The translations under genes and the position numbers were made by a program. From CAVSUZ01 sp963795415 (GTDB lineage Bacteria > Pseudomonadota > Alphaproteobacteria > Acetobacterales > Acetobacteraceae): a stretch of DNA of 64,000 bases. Within the stretch, counting starts at the first letter, position 1. Each line of letters begins with the position of its first letter. Of this stretch, positions 27,589 through 37,249 are shown one piece after another. Below the pieces are notes generated by a model that had not been told where the DNA came from, ran no database searches, and was given only the letters and a program-made list of their open reading frames with translations. The stretch covers positions 2,666,001 through 2,730,000 of the forward strand of contig CAWCHQ010000001.1 of assembly GCA_963795415.1 (NCBI GenBank), in the 5' to 3' direction.

Positions 27589-28226
27589 GCGGGACGAAGG
27601 GCTGGAACCGCCAGCAGATGGCGGATCAGATCGCGCACAATTTCCAGGACGGCTGGATCGTCAATCTGGGCGTGGGCATGCCTACTTTATGTTCCAATAC
27701 TGATATCGGCGGGCGGCGGATCATTTACCACTCCGAGAACGGGGTCATCGGCTACGGGCCGATTGCGCCGGCGGGGCACGAGGACCTGAACCTGGTGAAT
27801 GCCGGCGGGCAGAACGTGACGCTGCTGCCGGGGGCGGCGATTGTGCATCATGCGGACTCGTTCGGGATTATCCGCAGCGGGCGGCTGGATGCGACGGTGA
27901 TGGGCGCGTACGAGGTGGCGCAGAACGGCGACTTCGCGAACTGGAAAATCCGCGGCGCGAAGGGCGGCGGGATAGGCGGGGCGATGGATCTGGCGGCGTG
28001 TGCGCGGCAGGTTTTTCTGATTCTGGAGCATACGACCCGGGATGGCGCGCCGCGGTTGTTGCAGCGCTGCACGTTGCCGGTGACGGCGCGGGGTGTGGTG
28101 ACCCTGGTTGCAACGAATTACGGGGTTTTCGAGCCGGCGGGGGAGGGGTTCCGGGTTCGCGCGATTGCTCCTGGGGTGGGCCTGGAGGAGGTCCGGGCTG
28201 CGACGGGGGCGGCGGTGCTGGGGTAG
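27585..28226 (+). CDS. 3-oxoacid CoA-transferase subunit B
   Basis: A 213-residue beta subunit. VNLGVGMPTL and the active-site SENG (residues 50-53, catalytic Glu51 forming the glutamyl-CoA intermediate) are intact, followed by GRLDATVMGAYEVAQNGDFA and GIGGAMDLAACAR. It overlaps subunit A (ATGA), as the heterotetrameric enzyme requires balanced expression. Confidence 0.87.
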   Translation: MSGTKGWNRQQMADQIAHNFQDGWIVNLGVGMPTLCSNTDIGGRRIIYHSENGVIGYGPIAPAGHEDLNLVNAGGQNVTLLPGAAIVHHADSFGIIRSGRLDATVMGAYEVAQNGDFANWKIRGAKGGGIGGAMDLAACARQVFLILEHTTRDGAPRLLQRCTLPVTARGVVTLVATNYGVFEPAGEGFRVRAIAPGVGLEEVRAATGAAVLG

Positions 28227-28456
28227 TCGTTTTGGACTGCGCGGAAGTGGCGCGAATGCCGAAAGTTCGTGTGAGCACGACCATGACCCGTATGTCGGGG
28301 TTGGCTGGCCAGGGGACGCCCGCATCCGCTAGCGCAAGATAAAGTAGCTTAGTGCAGCATCGTCCCTTGGAACCCCCGATGGACCGAAACTCAGGACCGC
28401 GAACGAGGTTATTTCGCTGCCTGACTACGCTGCGGGATCCTCCGTGATGGCCATTC

Positions 28457-29035
28457 GTGTGCATCGATGGCAGAGCGAGAGCGTTGATGCACCTGACTTC
28501 TGGTACTGGAAGTTACAGACAGATGCCGTTACACCCCCCACCTGGGGCTGGCTTTCTTTCTCGGACCGCTTGGCCCGTTTACAAGTGGCTGAAGCGCAAG
28601 ATGTTCCTAAGAACGTTAACAGCGTCTAATCGCGCATGGTCAAAACAAAACGGACTTGGCTCTAAGTGGACGCATCTTGGCGAAGGAATCGAGTTCTCGG
28701 TGGGTTTCGCGCGCTGGCCTGAAGGCCCGCAGACGTCACGCACCGCGTTACGAAGCCCCGGCAAGAAATTCGACGCCGCCACCATAGCCGCTGAATTTAA
28801 GAGGGGCGGGATCGTCTATGACGAAACCCGCATCGTATCCAATATCGGTGAAGGCATACGCATCGTTACCCTTTCTGATGTCCCTGCCTACGGTGTATAT
28901 GCTGACGATGAAGGTATCTATTCGACCTATGATGAGTATAAACTCCGTGTTACGTTGCTCACCGAAAATGGGAGCACGCGCATTCTAGGATTGCGTAAGT
29001 TCAACCCGGACGACCGTTCCGATGGCCGGGGGTAA
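28457..29035 (+). CDS. Unrecognised protein, up to 192 residues
   Basis: No family recognised. The C-terminal two thirds looks like real protein: KWTHLGEGIEFSVGFARWPE, KFDAATIAAEFKRGGIVYDE, GEGIRIVTLSDVPAYGVYAD, then YKLRVTLLTENG. Base composition is lower in GC than the flanks, pointing to acquired DNA. The start is uncertain; GTG 28457, ATG 28523 and ATG 28601 are all possible and the first 50 codons are poor. The 230 bp before it (28227-28456) hold nothing I can identify. Confidence 0.4.
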   Translation: MCIDGRARALMHLTSGTGSYRQMPLHPPPGAGFLSRTAWPVYKWLKRKMFLRTLTASNRAWSKQNGLGSKWTHLGEGIEFSVGFARWPEGPQTSRTALRSPGKKFDAATIAAEFKRGGIVYDETRIVSNIGEGIRIVTLSDVPAYGVYADDEGIYSTYDEYKLRVTLLTENGSTRILGLRKFNPDDRSDGRG

Positions 29036-29435
29036 GCGTCAACGAGCGTGATATTGTGATACCCACGATCGGGCTTGGTGACTCGCAGCTTCCTTTATGA
29101 GACACTCGCACATTATGACGCGTACCTGAATTCGGCTTTGCAGTTCCCGCCTGACATACATGCCGGTTGCAGGGCATGCATATAGGTATTTGTACCCATA
29201 GCGAGCCCTGAGCTGATCATGCATTGTAAGGCACGAGACTGGATTATGCGAGGGTCGATCTGCAACGCCCCCCTGTTCCATTTTCGTCGCTGCTGCCCGA
29301 GCCTGTCGCGTCGGGTGAGCCTGGAAAGGCCAAGGTGATCTGCGAGGCAGGTATCGCGTCACACTATTAGCGCGACTGTCCCAGCGAACACCGGCCACAT
29401 CCTTGGATGGGTCCGGGGGCACACAGTCCTGGAGC

Positions 29436-30671
29436 ATGATGATGAGAAGCTTTCTTCTGCTACTTGTGGCGGTTGTTGCTGCCCTGTCGCTGTCGTTCGG
29501 CCTCAACGCCGCACGCGCGACCGAATTTGTGACGGTTGATGGCGCGACACTCGAATCCGGCGGCGTTTCCGGCTCCGCGGGTGCGACGGTGACGCGACAT
29601 CCCGGCGCCGACGCGGTCCTGTTCGCGATCAGCGGCGGCGAGCGCCACGATCAGGCCTGTTATATCGAGTTCGGCTGGTGGCAATTCACGCCTACCGTGC
29701 AGGAACAACTGACCACGAGCTGGTGGCAGCCGCCTTGTGCGAATGAGCACCACAGTTTCCAGGGCACGCAACTGGCCAACCCGCCGCCCAGTGGCATCGC
29801 CTTTGGCATTACCGAGATCCAGGTCTGCACGAACCTCCAGCGCCTGAAGGGCGTGCAGATCACGAAGATGCGCCTCATCACCGCGGGCACCCAAGGCGAA
29901 CGCCCGGCCGATGTCAGTGGTAAGTTCGATCGCGCGAACTGCACAGAATCGAAGTGGCAGCCGGCTTCTCATTGCGTCACGGGGCTGGAGCTTCTCTGTG
30001 CTAACGCGGGGCCAGGGGGTGTGGCACCCCCGGAACTGCCGCCCTATGCCCTCGATCCGGCGAGCGTGCATCTGACCGCGATTTCGGGCTTCGCGGGCAC
30101 CTCGGCGCGAGTAGGAGCGCCGGTCGAGAAGGGTTATGCCCTCTATGGCCTGCGGTCGCTCGAGCGCGAGGATCAGGCCTGTTTCCTGGAGAACACCTCC
30201 AATCTGCTTCGGGAGCCGCTGGTCGACGAGATTCCCTTCGACCCACATGCATTCCGGACCAACTCCGCCGACCGTTGCGGCGGCGGCACCCCCGGCGACC
30301 AGGTGACGGCCGACGCTGAGCCGACCACAGCATATTTGCAGGAACACCAAACCGATCACTACCAGACGCCGGTGAGCGGCATCAGGATCTGCATGGACAA
30401 CGACAGCTCCCGACTCAAGGGCATCGAGGTCCGCGGCCGGAGTGTTGGCGCCGATGTGGCCGGCAATTTCCGGGTGGATGACGTTCCGCTCAATACCGAC
30501 AAGGCGCTGGGCAAGCGGACCCACTGCCACGATGACCGCTGGCAGCGCTGGGTGGAGTGTTCAGCGAGCGAAGTAGCGACTGCGGTCGTAGCGCATTTCG
30601 AGGCCGGCGAACCGCCCCGGGCGGTGACGGGACTGGCATTGGAATGTGCACGGGTGAGACCGCTGCCGTAG
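29436..30671 (+). CDS. Secreted protein with an internal two-copy domain duplication
   Basis: A 411-residue exported protein. Signal peptide MRSFLLLLVAVVAALSLSFG with a likely ARA cleavage site near 27. The mature part consists of two related domains (about 31-190 and 200-411). Matching blocks: VSGSAGATV / ISGFAGTSAR; ERHDQACYIE / EREDQACFLE; TEIQVCTNLQRLKGVQI / SGIRICMDNDSSRLKGIEV; and CTESKWQPASHCVTGLELLC / CHDDRWQRWVEC ... VTGLALEC. The paired Cys suggest disulfides. No catalytic motif is seen. ATG 29436 lies behind a gap of 400 bp (29036-29435) that holds no convincing gene. Likely a periplasmic or surface ligand-binding protein, by inference only. Confidence 0.7.
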   Translation: MMMRSFLLLLVAVVAALSLSFGLNAARATEFVTVDGATLESGGVSGSAGATVTRHPGADAVLFAISGGERHDQACYIEFGWWQFTPTVQEQLTTSWWQPPCANEHHSFQGTQLANPPPSGIAFGITEIQVCTNLQRLKGVQITKMRLITAGTQGERPADVSGKFDRANCTESKWQPASHCVTGLELLCANAGPGGVAPPELPPYALDPASVHLTAISGFAGTSARVGAPVEKGYALYGLRSLEREDQACFLENTSNLLREPLVDEIPFDPHAFRTNSADRCGGGTPGDQVTADAEPTTAYLQEHQTDHYQTPVSGIRICMDNDSSRLKGIEVRGRSVGADVAGNFRVDDVPLNTDKALGKRTHCHDDRWQRWVECSASEVATAVVAHFEAGEPPRAVTGLALECARVRPLP

Positions 30672-30726
30672 TCGGCGGCAGAGCCCGAATGCTGAATGCT
30701 CGGCGCGACACTAATCCGGAGGAGTG

Positions 30727-31935
30727 ATGGTCATGAATTTATATGACCCGGATGGCAGAAGTGCCGCGACATTGCTGCGGGATCTGAGCCGCCTGGAAAG
30801 TGAACTCTCGGCAGAAGCCGATGCTGGCGAGCAAGTGCGGAAGCTGACCGAACGCAGCGTTGGAATGCTCAAGGACGCTGGCATAATGAGCATGTGGCTG
30901 CCTAAGTCGCTTGGCGGCCTGGAGCTCGATTTCTCTTCCGGGCTCCGCGTAATGGAAGAGCTTGCCCGGATTGATGCATCGGCGGCGTGGGTTGTCTTTG
31001 TGGTCTGCGGGTCGACCTTTGCGGCCGCGCGCATGTCGGATGAAGCCGCCGCGACCATCCATGCCCGACCGCACGACCTTCTGTGTGGCTCGCTCAATCC
31101 TCCGGGCATGGCGGTGCAAGTAGAGGGTGGATACCCCCTGACGGGGCGATGGCCGTTCACGAGCGGTCGCGATTATGCCGCGTGGCTGCTGCTTTCTGCG
31201 ATTATCCGCAGCGACAGCGACGGCGTAACTCCGCCTCCCTCCGGCGCCACGATCCCAATTTTCTGCCTCGTCCCTGCCGATATCAGCATCGTCCATGATA
31301 CGTGGCATACCGGCGGGCTGCGCGCCACCGGCAGCAATGATATCGAGGTAACGGACGTCTTCGTGCCCACCAGCATGACGTTTCGGATCAGCAGCGCCGG
31401 GGATCGGCGCAGCCAGTACCATCAAGGGCCTCTCTATCGACTTCCGCTGAGCGGAGCCATCGGCACACCGATCGCTGCTGTGGCGCTTGGAATCGCGCGC
31501 AGGGCCATCGATGCTGTCATAGGCATTTCCACTGCGAAAACGCCAGTCGGACGCACCAGTACGTTGCGCAATCAGCCGGTACTACAGGCTGACGTCGCAA
31601 AGGCGGAAGCGGCAGTCCGCTCGGCGCAATCCTGGCTCTACGCGACCGCGGACAGCATAACTGAGTTAGCCGAGTCAAATGTGGAGTTGCCGAATACGCT
31701 AAGGCGTGACCTGCTGCTCGCCTCTGTTCATGCGACGCGGAGCGCGGCATATGCAGTCGATCTGATGCATCTTTCGGGTGGTGGATCGGCGGTCTATTCC
31801 GCTTGTCCTCTGGAACGTGCCCTTCGGGACATTCATACAGTCACTCAGCATCGCCGATCGGCCCCCATACAGTTCGAAATAGCCGGCCGTATGATACTCG
31901 GCCTGGAGTCCGGTGATCCCAGCGTGTTGCAGTGA
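30727..31935 (+). CDS. Acyl-CoA dehydrogenase-fold oxidoreductase (HsaA/hydroxylase-like)
   Basis: A 402-residue flavoprotein of the acyl-CoA dehydrogenase superfamily. The N-terminal helical domain has DAGIMSMWLPKSLGGLELDF and ARIDASAAWVVFVVCGSTFA; the beta domain has WPFTSGRDYAAWLLLSAIIR and HTGGLRATGSNDIEVTDVFV; and the C-terminal bundle ends DIHTVTQHRRSAPIQFEIAG. This resembles the FMNH2-dependent oxygenase subgroup (HsaA, C2-hydroxylase) more than true dehydrogenases, since the catalytic Glu region is not evident. GGAGGA precedes ATG 30727. A ruined paralogue is at 47041-48126. Confidence 0.75.
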   Translation: MVMNLYDPDGRSAATLLRDLSRLESELSAEADAGEQVRKLTERSVGMLKDAGIMSMWLPKSLGGLELDFSSGLRVMEELARIDASAAWVVFVVCGSTFAAARMSDEAAATIHARPHDLLCGSLNPPGMAVQVEGGYPLTGRWPFTSGRDYAAWLLLSAIIRSDSDGVTPPPSGATIPIFCLVPADISIVHDTWHTGGLRATGSNDIEVTDVFVPTSMTFRISSAGDRRSQYHQGPLYRLPLSGAIGTPIAAVALGIARRAIDAVIGISTAKTPVGRTSTLRNQPVLQADVAKAEAAVRSAQSWLYATADSITELAESNVELPNTLRRDLLLASVHATRSAAYAVDLMHLSGGGSAVYSACPLERALRDIHTVTQHRRSAPIQFEIAGRMILGLESGDPSVLQ

Positions 31936-32009
31936 AATGAGAACTGCGAAGACCAAAGGCTGGTTTCATTCGTGGCTTCGATTTTTGACACTTCGCCGCG
32001 GCGCAGCTT

Positions 32010-32214
32010 GTGACGGACAGGCAACTAGTGGGAAGTTGGCATCTGGTATCGAGCATTGTGATCTTTTCCGATAGCGGAGAGACAATGGATTGGTTCGACC
32101 CCCGATCCGCCAGGTCAGACGGTGCTGGGGCCGGGCGGGCGGATCGTGTTTCTTTTCATCAGAGCGGGCAGGCAGGCGCCCACGAGCAAGGTTGATCGCG
32201 CCAATCTTTCCCGC
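32010..32214 (+). pseudogene. Lipocalin-like domain protein remnant
   Basis: QLVGSWHLVSSIVIFSDSGE is the conserved start of the lipocalin-like family (LVGxWxLVS). After DWFDP the frame breaks in a run of five C (about 32099-32103), and the continuation in the next frame (LGPGGRIVFLFIRAGRQAP) supports a single-base shift. The rest of the gene is missing, replaced by an IS630 fragment. It was probably the next gene after the intact dehydrogenase-like gene. Confidence 0.55.
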
Positions 32215-32235
32215 CAGCCGAGGCGCGCCGTCCCG

Positions 32236-32475
32236 TCGAGCGGTTCGTGTGCCATTACACGCCCAGGCACGGCAGTTGGCTGGACATGGCCGAGTCAGAA
32301 CTCAGTGTCCTGTCGGCTCAGTGCCGCGATCGGCGGATCCCCGGACAAGCAGGCGGTGATCGAGGAAGTCGCCGCCTGGCGAGAAGATCGCAACAAGAAC
32401 CACACCAGGGCGGACTGACGCTTCACCACTGCCGATGCCCGCATCAAGCTGAAGCGGCTATACGCGGCCATATGA
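32236..32475 (+). mobile_element. IS630-family transposase C-terminal remnant
   Basis: The final third of an IS630-type transposase: HYTPRHGSWLDMAESELSVL followed by SAQCRDRRIP (DDE Glu in the AESE context), then in a shifted frame DKQAVIEEVAAWREDRNKNH. After an in-frame TGA where a Trp codon is expected comes RFTTADARIKLKRLYAAI and a stop at 32473-32475. Frameshift, nonsense change and missing N-terminus make it inactive. Confidence 0.7.
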
Positions 32476-32488
32476 GCGACTCAGGGCA

Positions 32489-33842
32489 CTAGCCTCCGGC
32501 CTCCCGTAATCTGTTCGCCGCCCGGGCCCGGCCCATCAAAGGCAGAAGTTCCCGCAGCTCCGGGCCATGCTCCTCACCCGGCAGCGCCAGCCGCAGCGGC
32601 AGGCACAGGGCGCCCCCATTGCGCCCCGTCTTCTCACGCAGCTCGCTGGTCCAGACGTTCCAAACCAATTCGTCCCAGGGTTCGGGCGGCAGCAGGTCCG
32701 ACGCCTCGTGCAGGAATCCCTGCCCGTCTTCGATGACCGGCGGCACAATGCTTCCGGCCACAACATCCCACCACCCGCAAGCTTCGCTCAGCAGGTCGAT
32801 GTTGCCACGAATCGCGAGCCAGAACCGCTCCGTGGCACCGGCGGGCAGGCGGTCGGCGACCGCCGCGAGCGGCAATCCCTTCAGCACGCGGCGGTTCAGG
32901 GCGAGCAGCTGCACCGGGTCGAACCGGGGGGGCGGAATGCGAGAACCGCCGCAGGTCGAACTGCGCCACCATCTCGTCCATGCCGGCCGGCACCGGATCG
33001 TCGGCGCCCTCCGGCAGGGCGAGATGCGCCATAAGCGCCGACGCCTCGATCCCGTCATTCCGCAGGCTGCGCAAGGTGAAGGTTTCGATCCGCTTCGACA
33101 GTTTCTCACCAGCGGCGCCGACCAGCAGCGGGAGGTGTCCGAATGCGACCCGGCCGCTCCCCACGCCCAACGTTTCGGCCAGATCGATATGGACCCCGGT
33201 AGCGGTCACGCGGTCTTCGGGGCGGATCACGTGGGTCACACCGATTTCGAGATCGTCCACCACGGAGGTGAACGTGTCGAGCGGCGTGCCGTCCGAGCGG
33301 ATCACCACCGGGTCCGAAAGGCTTGTGAGCCTCACCCGCCGCGGACCGTCGATCAGATCGTCCCATGCTATCTCCCGGTCCGAGAACAGAACGCGCCAGT
33401 AGGAGCGCTTGCCAGCGGCCTCAGCGGCCCTTCGCTGCTTCGCAGTCATCTCCAGCATCGCCCGGTCATAGATCGGGGGCTGTTGCCGCTTGATCCGGAA
33501 CTCACGCTTCCCCGCAGTTCCTCCTCGCTTTCGAAGCAAGGATCTTTCGAAGCAAGGATAGAGACGCCCGGAGGCTTTCAGCCGCCAGGCTGCGGAGGTG
33601 TACAGGTCCATCCGGTCCGACTGCCGGATGAAAACATCCCACTCGATTCCCATCCACCCCAGGTCATGCTCTATTGCCTCGGCGAATTCCGGGCGGCAGC
33701 GCTCGGCGTCCGTGTCGTCGAGGCGAAGCAGAAACCGCCCGCGGCAACGCCGCGCGAACAGGTAGTTGGCCAGTGCGGTGCGGCCGCTTCCCACATGCAG
33801 CAATCCGGTCGGGCTGGTCGCGAACCGGAAGAGCGGGGTCAT
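32489..33842 (-). pseudogene. Glutamyl-tRNA synthetase copy in decay (GltX-like)
   Basis: Class I aminoacyl-tRNA synthetase for Glu. The HIGH-type motif (SPTGLLHVGSGRTAL), CFE, KREFRIKRQQPPIYDRAML, VIRPEDRVTATGVHIDLAETL and the KMSKS equivalent EKLSKR are visible. Two lesions stand out. At 33528-33559 the 16-mer CTTTCGAAGCAAGGAT is tandemly duplicated, and one base missing near 33515 restores the frame, leaving about 12 garbled residues (RSLLRKRGGTAG). Near 32940 a second shift (two bases lost or one gained) destroys the anticodon-binding end, whose continuation (RFDPVQLLALNRRVLKGLPL) is in another frame to 32489. The cell should have another GluRS, as many alphaproteobacteria carry two. Confidence 0.75.
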
Positions 33843-34237
33843 TCCTCGAGCCCGGAAGCCGTCTCGTCCTCGTCGTCTTCACCGATGCGCCGCGGGTCGA
33901 TCGATCGCCAGTCCCGTTCCTCGTCGCTTGCCGGGCGATCGACGAAGTCGCCTAACTCGTTGGCGCTGCGCCAGCCCTCGTCCTTGCTGTTCACCACCTC
34001 TGCATCCTCGCCATAGGCGAACCAGGCTTCCAGGACGTCCTTGGGCCGCATTCCCGCGGCCCGGCACCGTTCGACCGAATCGCGCACGTAGCGCCGGGCA
34101 AAGGCATTGGCCTGCATGAGCGTCGGGAAGCCGCCGACCTCTTCCACCACGTTGTCCTGTGATCCGCCTGAGAGATCGCGGATGCGCACTCGCCACCCGC
34201 CAGGTGGCGCGAAAATATCGCCCATCAACCCAGACAT
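33839..34237 (-). CDS. Conserved-looking hypothetical protein, 132 residues
   Basis: Unrecognised. It begins MSGLMGDIFAPPGGWRVRIR and includes FPTLMQANAFARRYVRDSVE and DVLEAWFAYGEDAEVV, then a strongly acidic tail (GEDDEDETASGLEE). It overlaps the glutamyl-tRNA synthetase start by four bases (ATGA), so the two were co-expressed. No membrane segment or catalytic motif. Confidence 0.6.
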   Translation of the reverse strand: MSGLMGDIFAPPGGWRVRIRDLSGGSQDNVVEEVGGFPTLMQANAFARRYVRDSVERCRAAGMRPKDVLEAWFAYGEDAEVVNSKDEGWRSANELGDFVDRPASDEERDWRSIDPRRIGEDDEDETASGLEE

Positions 34238-34360
34238 GCGGCACCAGCTAGGCCGGCGGCGCGATCAAATCAATCTTGCGGTGCGTCGTAGCGGCGAGAT
34301 GGCGATGCTGCAGGCGCCAGCCGGATGGCGGCGGGTGGGTTCTGCGCTATCATCACGACC

Positions 34361-35950
34361 ATGGACGATCCCGCGAGCAAGGCCGCAGTCATTCAAGCCC
34401 CACCCCGCCGGCAGGCCAAACCGCCAGGCCCGTGCGCAATGGTGATTTTCGGGGCGGGCGGCGACCTGACCAAACGATTGCTGATCCCCGCGCTGTACAA
34501 CCTGTGCCACACGGGGCTGATCCCAGAGAAATTCGCCATCGTCGGCGTCGATATGGCCGATACCGACGCCGCACGCTGGGCAGATAGCCTGCATCAGATG
34601 CTGCAGAGCTTCGTGGGGAATGCCGCGAGCGAAAGCCGCATCGACGCAATCGACCCGGTGGCGTGGAAGCGGCTGACGGATGCGATGTCCTATCTGCGGG
34701 GCGATCTGAACGACCCTGGGCTCTACCAGAAACTTAAATCGCATCTGGACGACATTGCGCAGCAGAAAGGCACGGAAGGGAACTGCCTGTTCTATCTGGC
34801 CGTGGCCGACCAATTCTTCGGACCGATAGTCCAGCAGCTGGGTCGCGCCGGACTGGCGCATGACGAGGCCCATGCTGGCGATGCTCAGCACTGGCGGCGA
34901 GTGGTGATCGAAAAGCCGTTCGGCCACGATCTTCAGTCGGCAAAGGACCTGAACGGCCAGATCCGGCGGGTGCTGCAGGAAGAGCAGATTTACCGGATCG
35001 ACCACTTCCTGGGGAAGGAGACGGTCCAGAACATCATGGCGTTTCGCTTCGCCAACGGCTTCTTCGAGCCGATCTGGAACCGTGACCGCATCGATCATGT
35101 GCAGATAACGGTCGCGGAGACGCTCGGGGTGGAGCACCGTGGCCGGTTCTACGAACGCACCGGCGCGCTGAGGGACATGGTGCCCAACCATGTCTTCCAG
35201 ATCCTGGCGATGATCGCGATGGAGCCGCCGGTCGGGTTCGATGCAGGGTCGATCCGCAGCCGGAAGGCCGACCTGTTCGCCTGCATGCGTAATGTCCGCC
35301 CGCAGGACGCGGTGCGCGGCCAGTACGGTCCCGGCAAGGTCCTCGGGGAGCAGGTGCAGGGATACCGCCAGGAGCCGGACGTTGATCCGAACTCGGGCAC
35401 TGAGACGTTCGTGGCGATGCGGCTTTGCATCGACAACTGGCGCTGGGCCGGGGTGCCCTTCTATCTGCGGACGGGCAAACGCATGTCGAACCGCTACACC
35501 GAGGTGGCGATCCGGTTCAAATCCGCGCCATATGCCGCGTTCGAAGATACGAACGTGGCTGAGCTGCCGCCCAACTGGCTGGTGATCCTGATCCAGCCGG
35601 ACGAGGGGATTTCCATGCAGTTCGAGGTGAAGCGGCCCGGGCCGGTCGTGGACCTCGCCGCCGTGCGGATGGATTTCCGCTATAGCGACTGGTTCCCCAA
35701 GGAACCGAATGTCGGGTACGAGACTCTGATCTACGACGTGATGATCGGCGACCAGACGCTGTTCAACCGCGCCGATATGGTCGAGGAAACCTGGCAGATC
35801 GTGCAGCCCGTGCTCGATGCCTGGACAGGCAAGACACCGCCGCAATTTCCCAACTACGCCTCGGGCGAAGACGGACCAGAGGCGGCCTTCCGCCTGCTCA
35901 GCGACGAGGGCCGCGCTTGGCGCCCGGTCGGTGGGCCTGGCCGGAGGTAA
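34361..35950 (+). CDS. zwf: Glucose-6-phosphate 1-dehydrogenase
   Basis: A 529-residue cytosolic enzyme oxidising glucose 6-phosphate to 6-phosphogluconolactone with NAD(P)+, the entry step to the Entner-Doudoroff and pentose phosphate routes. The cofactor motif is FGAGGDLTKRLL at residues 30-41 (Gly in place of the usual Ser in GASGDL). The substrate-binding motif IYRIDHFLGKETVQN, VIEKPFGHDL and the C-terminal FYLRTGKRM are intact. ATG 34361 is preferred over 34325, though either gives an N-terminal extension of about 25 residues before the Rossmann fold. Confidence 0.9.
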   Translation: MDDPASKAAVIQAPPRRQAKPPGPCAMVIFGAGGDLTKRLLIPALYNLCHTGLIPEKFAIVGVDMADTDAARWADSLHQMLQSFVGNAASESRIDAIDPVAWKRLTDAMSYLRGDLNDPGLYQKLKSHLDDIAQQKGTEGNCLFYLAVADQFFGPIVQQLGRAGLAHDEAHAGDAQHWRRVVIEKPFGHDLQSAKDLNGQIRRVLQEEQIYRIDHFLGKETVQNIMAFRFANGFFEPIWNRDRIDHVQITVAETLGVEHRGRFYERTGALRDMVPNHVFQILAMIAMEPPVGFDAGSIRSRKADLFACMRNVRPQDAVRGQYGPGKVLGEQVQGYRQEPDVDPNSGTETFVAMRLCIDNWRWAGVPFYLRTGKRMSNRYTEVAIRFKSAPYAAFEDTNVAELPPNWLVILIQPDEGISMQFEVKRPGPVVDLAAVRMDFRYSDWFPKEPNVGYETLIYDVMIGDQTLFNRADMVEETWQIVQPVLDAWTGKTPPQFPNYASGEDGPEAAFRLLSDEGRAWRPVGGPGRR

Positions 35951-36070
35951 TGCCACCGGCGAAAGCGTGGAACTTTATCCAACGCCATCGCCGGCTGATA
36001 TCGCTCGCGGGTTGGTGGGGCGCACGCGAACGAGAACTCAGCACCAGCGGCCCGCCGGCATAAAAGCGGC

Positions 36071-37249
36071 TCACGCCCTTCGCGGCATCAGCTGTTCCGC
36101 CAGTGTGCTCCACCAGGAAGCCCCGACAGGCAGGATCTCGTCGTTGAAGTCGTATTTCGGATGGTGCAGCTGCGGATCGTCGGGGCTGCGTCCCGCGCCT
36201 AACATCAGATAGGCGCCCTGCTTTTCCTGGAGCATGTAGGCGAAGTCCTCGCCGCCCATGGTGGGGTGCTTCATCTGGGACACCCGGACCTCGCCCGCGA
36301 TCGCCTGGGCCGCCCTGACCGCGAGCGCCGTGGCTTCGGGTTCGTTGACGGTGGCAGGATATTCGCGGGTGAAGGAGACCTCGGCGGTTGCCCCGAAACT
36401 TGTGGCGATGCCGGTGGCGAGGCGGCGGATTCCGGCTTCCAGCTTGTCGCCGATTTCGGGGGCGAACCAGCGCGCGGTGCCGCGCATTCGCGCGGTTTCA
36501 GAGATCACGTTGGAAACGTGGCCGGCGTTGATCTGAGCGATAGTGATCACACCGGCGGCGGTCGGCTCGATACTGCGGGAGACGATGGTCTGGAGGGCCG
36601 AGACGATTGCGCTCGCCACCACGATCGGGTCGATACCGGCATCCGGATGGGCAGCGTGGGCGCCCTTGCCGGTGATGATGATGTCAATGCTGCCGACCGC
36701 GGCCATGACGGGACCCGTGCCCCAGAGGAACTGACCTGCCGGCAGCTTGGGCCAGTTGTGCAGGCCGAAGACCAGGTCCATGGGGAAGCGCTGGAACAGG
36801 CCTTCTTCAACCATGATCCGGCCGCCGCCGAGGTTTTCCTCGGCGGGCTGGAAGACCAGATAGACGGTGCCATCGAAGTTGCGTGTCTCGGCCAGATATT
36901 TGGCGGCCCCAAGCAGCATGGTGGTGTGCCCGTCATGGCCGCAGGCATGCATGATTCCGGGGTTTTGCGAGGCATGGGGCTTGCCGCTGGCTTCGGGGAT
37001 CGGCAGGGCGTCCATATCGGCCCGCAGGCCAATCGCGCGGGTGCTGGTTCCTTGGCCGCGGATGACGCCGACAACGCCGGTCCTGGCGAGGCCGGTGATT
37101 ACCTCGTCCACACCGAATTCGCGCAGCTTTTTCTGGACGGTCTCACTTGTGCGGTGCTCCTGGAGCGACAGTTCGGGATGGGCGTGCAGGTCCCGGCGCC
37201 ATGCGGTCATTTCGTCGTGGAATTCAGCGATCCGGTTGATGATGGGCAT
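36071..37249 (-). CDS. M20-family amidohydrolase (hippurate hydrolase/IAA-amino acid hydrolase-like)
   Basis: A 392-residue binuclear metallo-amidohydrolase of peptidase family M20D. RRDLHAHPELSLQEHRT, metal-site MHACGHDGHTTMLLG (C103, H105), VFQPAEENLGGG (catalytic Glu 137-138), KGAHAAHPDAGIDPI and MGGEDFAYMLQ are present. It would cleave N-acyl amino acids in the cytosol. It converges on zwf across a 120-bp gap with no recognisable terminator. Confidence 0.88.
   Translation of the reverse strand: MPIINRIAEFHDEMTAWRRDLHAHPELSLQEHRTSETVQKKLREFGVDEVITGLARTGVVGVIRGQGTSTRAIGLRADMDALPIPEASGKPHASQNPGIMHACGHDGHTTMLLGAAKYLAETRNFDGTVYLVFQPAEENLGGGRIMVEEGLFQRFPMDLVFGLHNWPKLPAGQFLWGTGPVMAAVGSIDIIITGKGAHAAHPDAGIDPIVVASAIVSALQTIVSRSIEPTAAGVITIAQINAGHVSNVISETARMRGTARWFAPEIGDKLEAGIRRLATGIATSFGATAEVSFTREYPATVNEPEATALAVRAAQAIAGEVRVSQMKHPTMGGEDFAYMLQEKQGAYLMLGAGRSPDDPQLHHPKYDFNDEILPVGASWWSTLAEQLMPRRA

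Noticed and set aside
29039..29506. 155-codon minus-strand open frame
   Set aside because: No recognisable features, overlaps the start of the secreted protein; only a small ATGCC/GGCAT palindrome in that gap is notable.
34265..35956. 563-codon minus-strand open frame opposite zwf
   Set aside because: Shadow of glucose-6-phosphate dehydrogenase, His/Arg-rich translation without family similarity.
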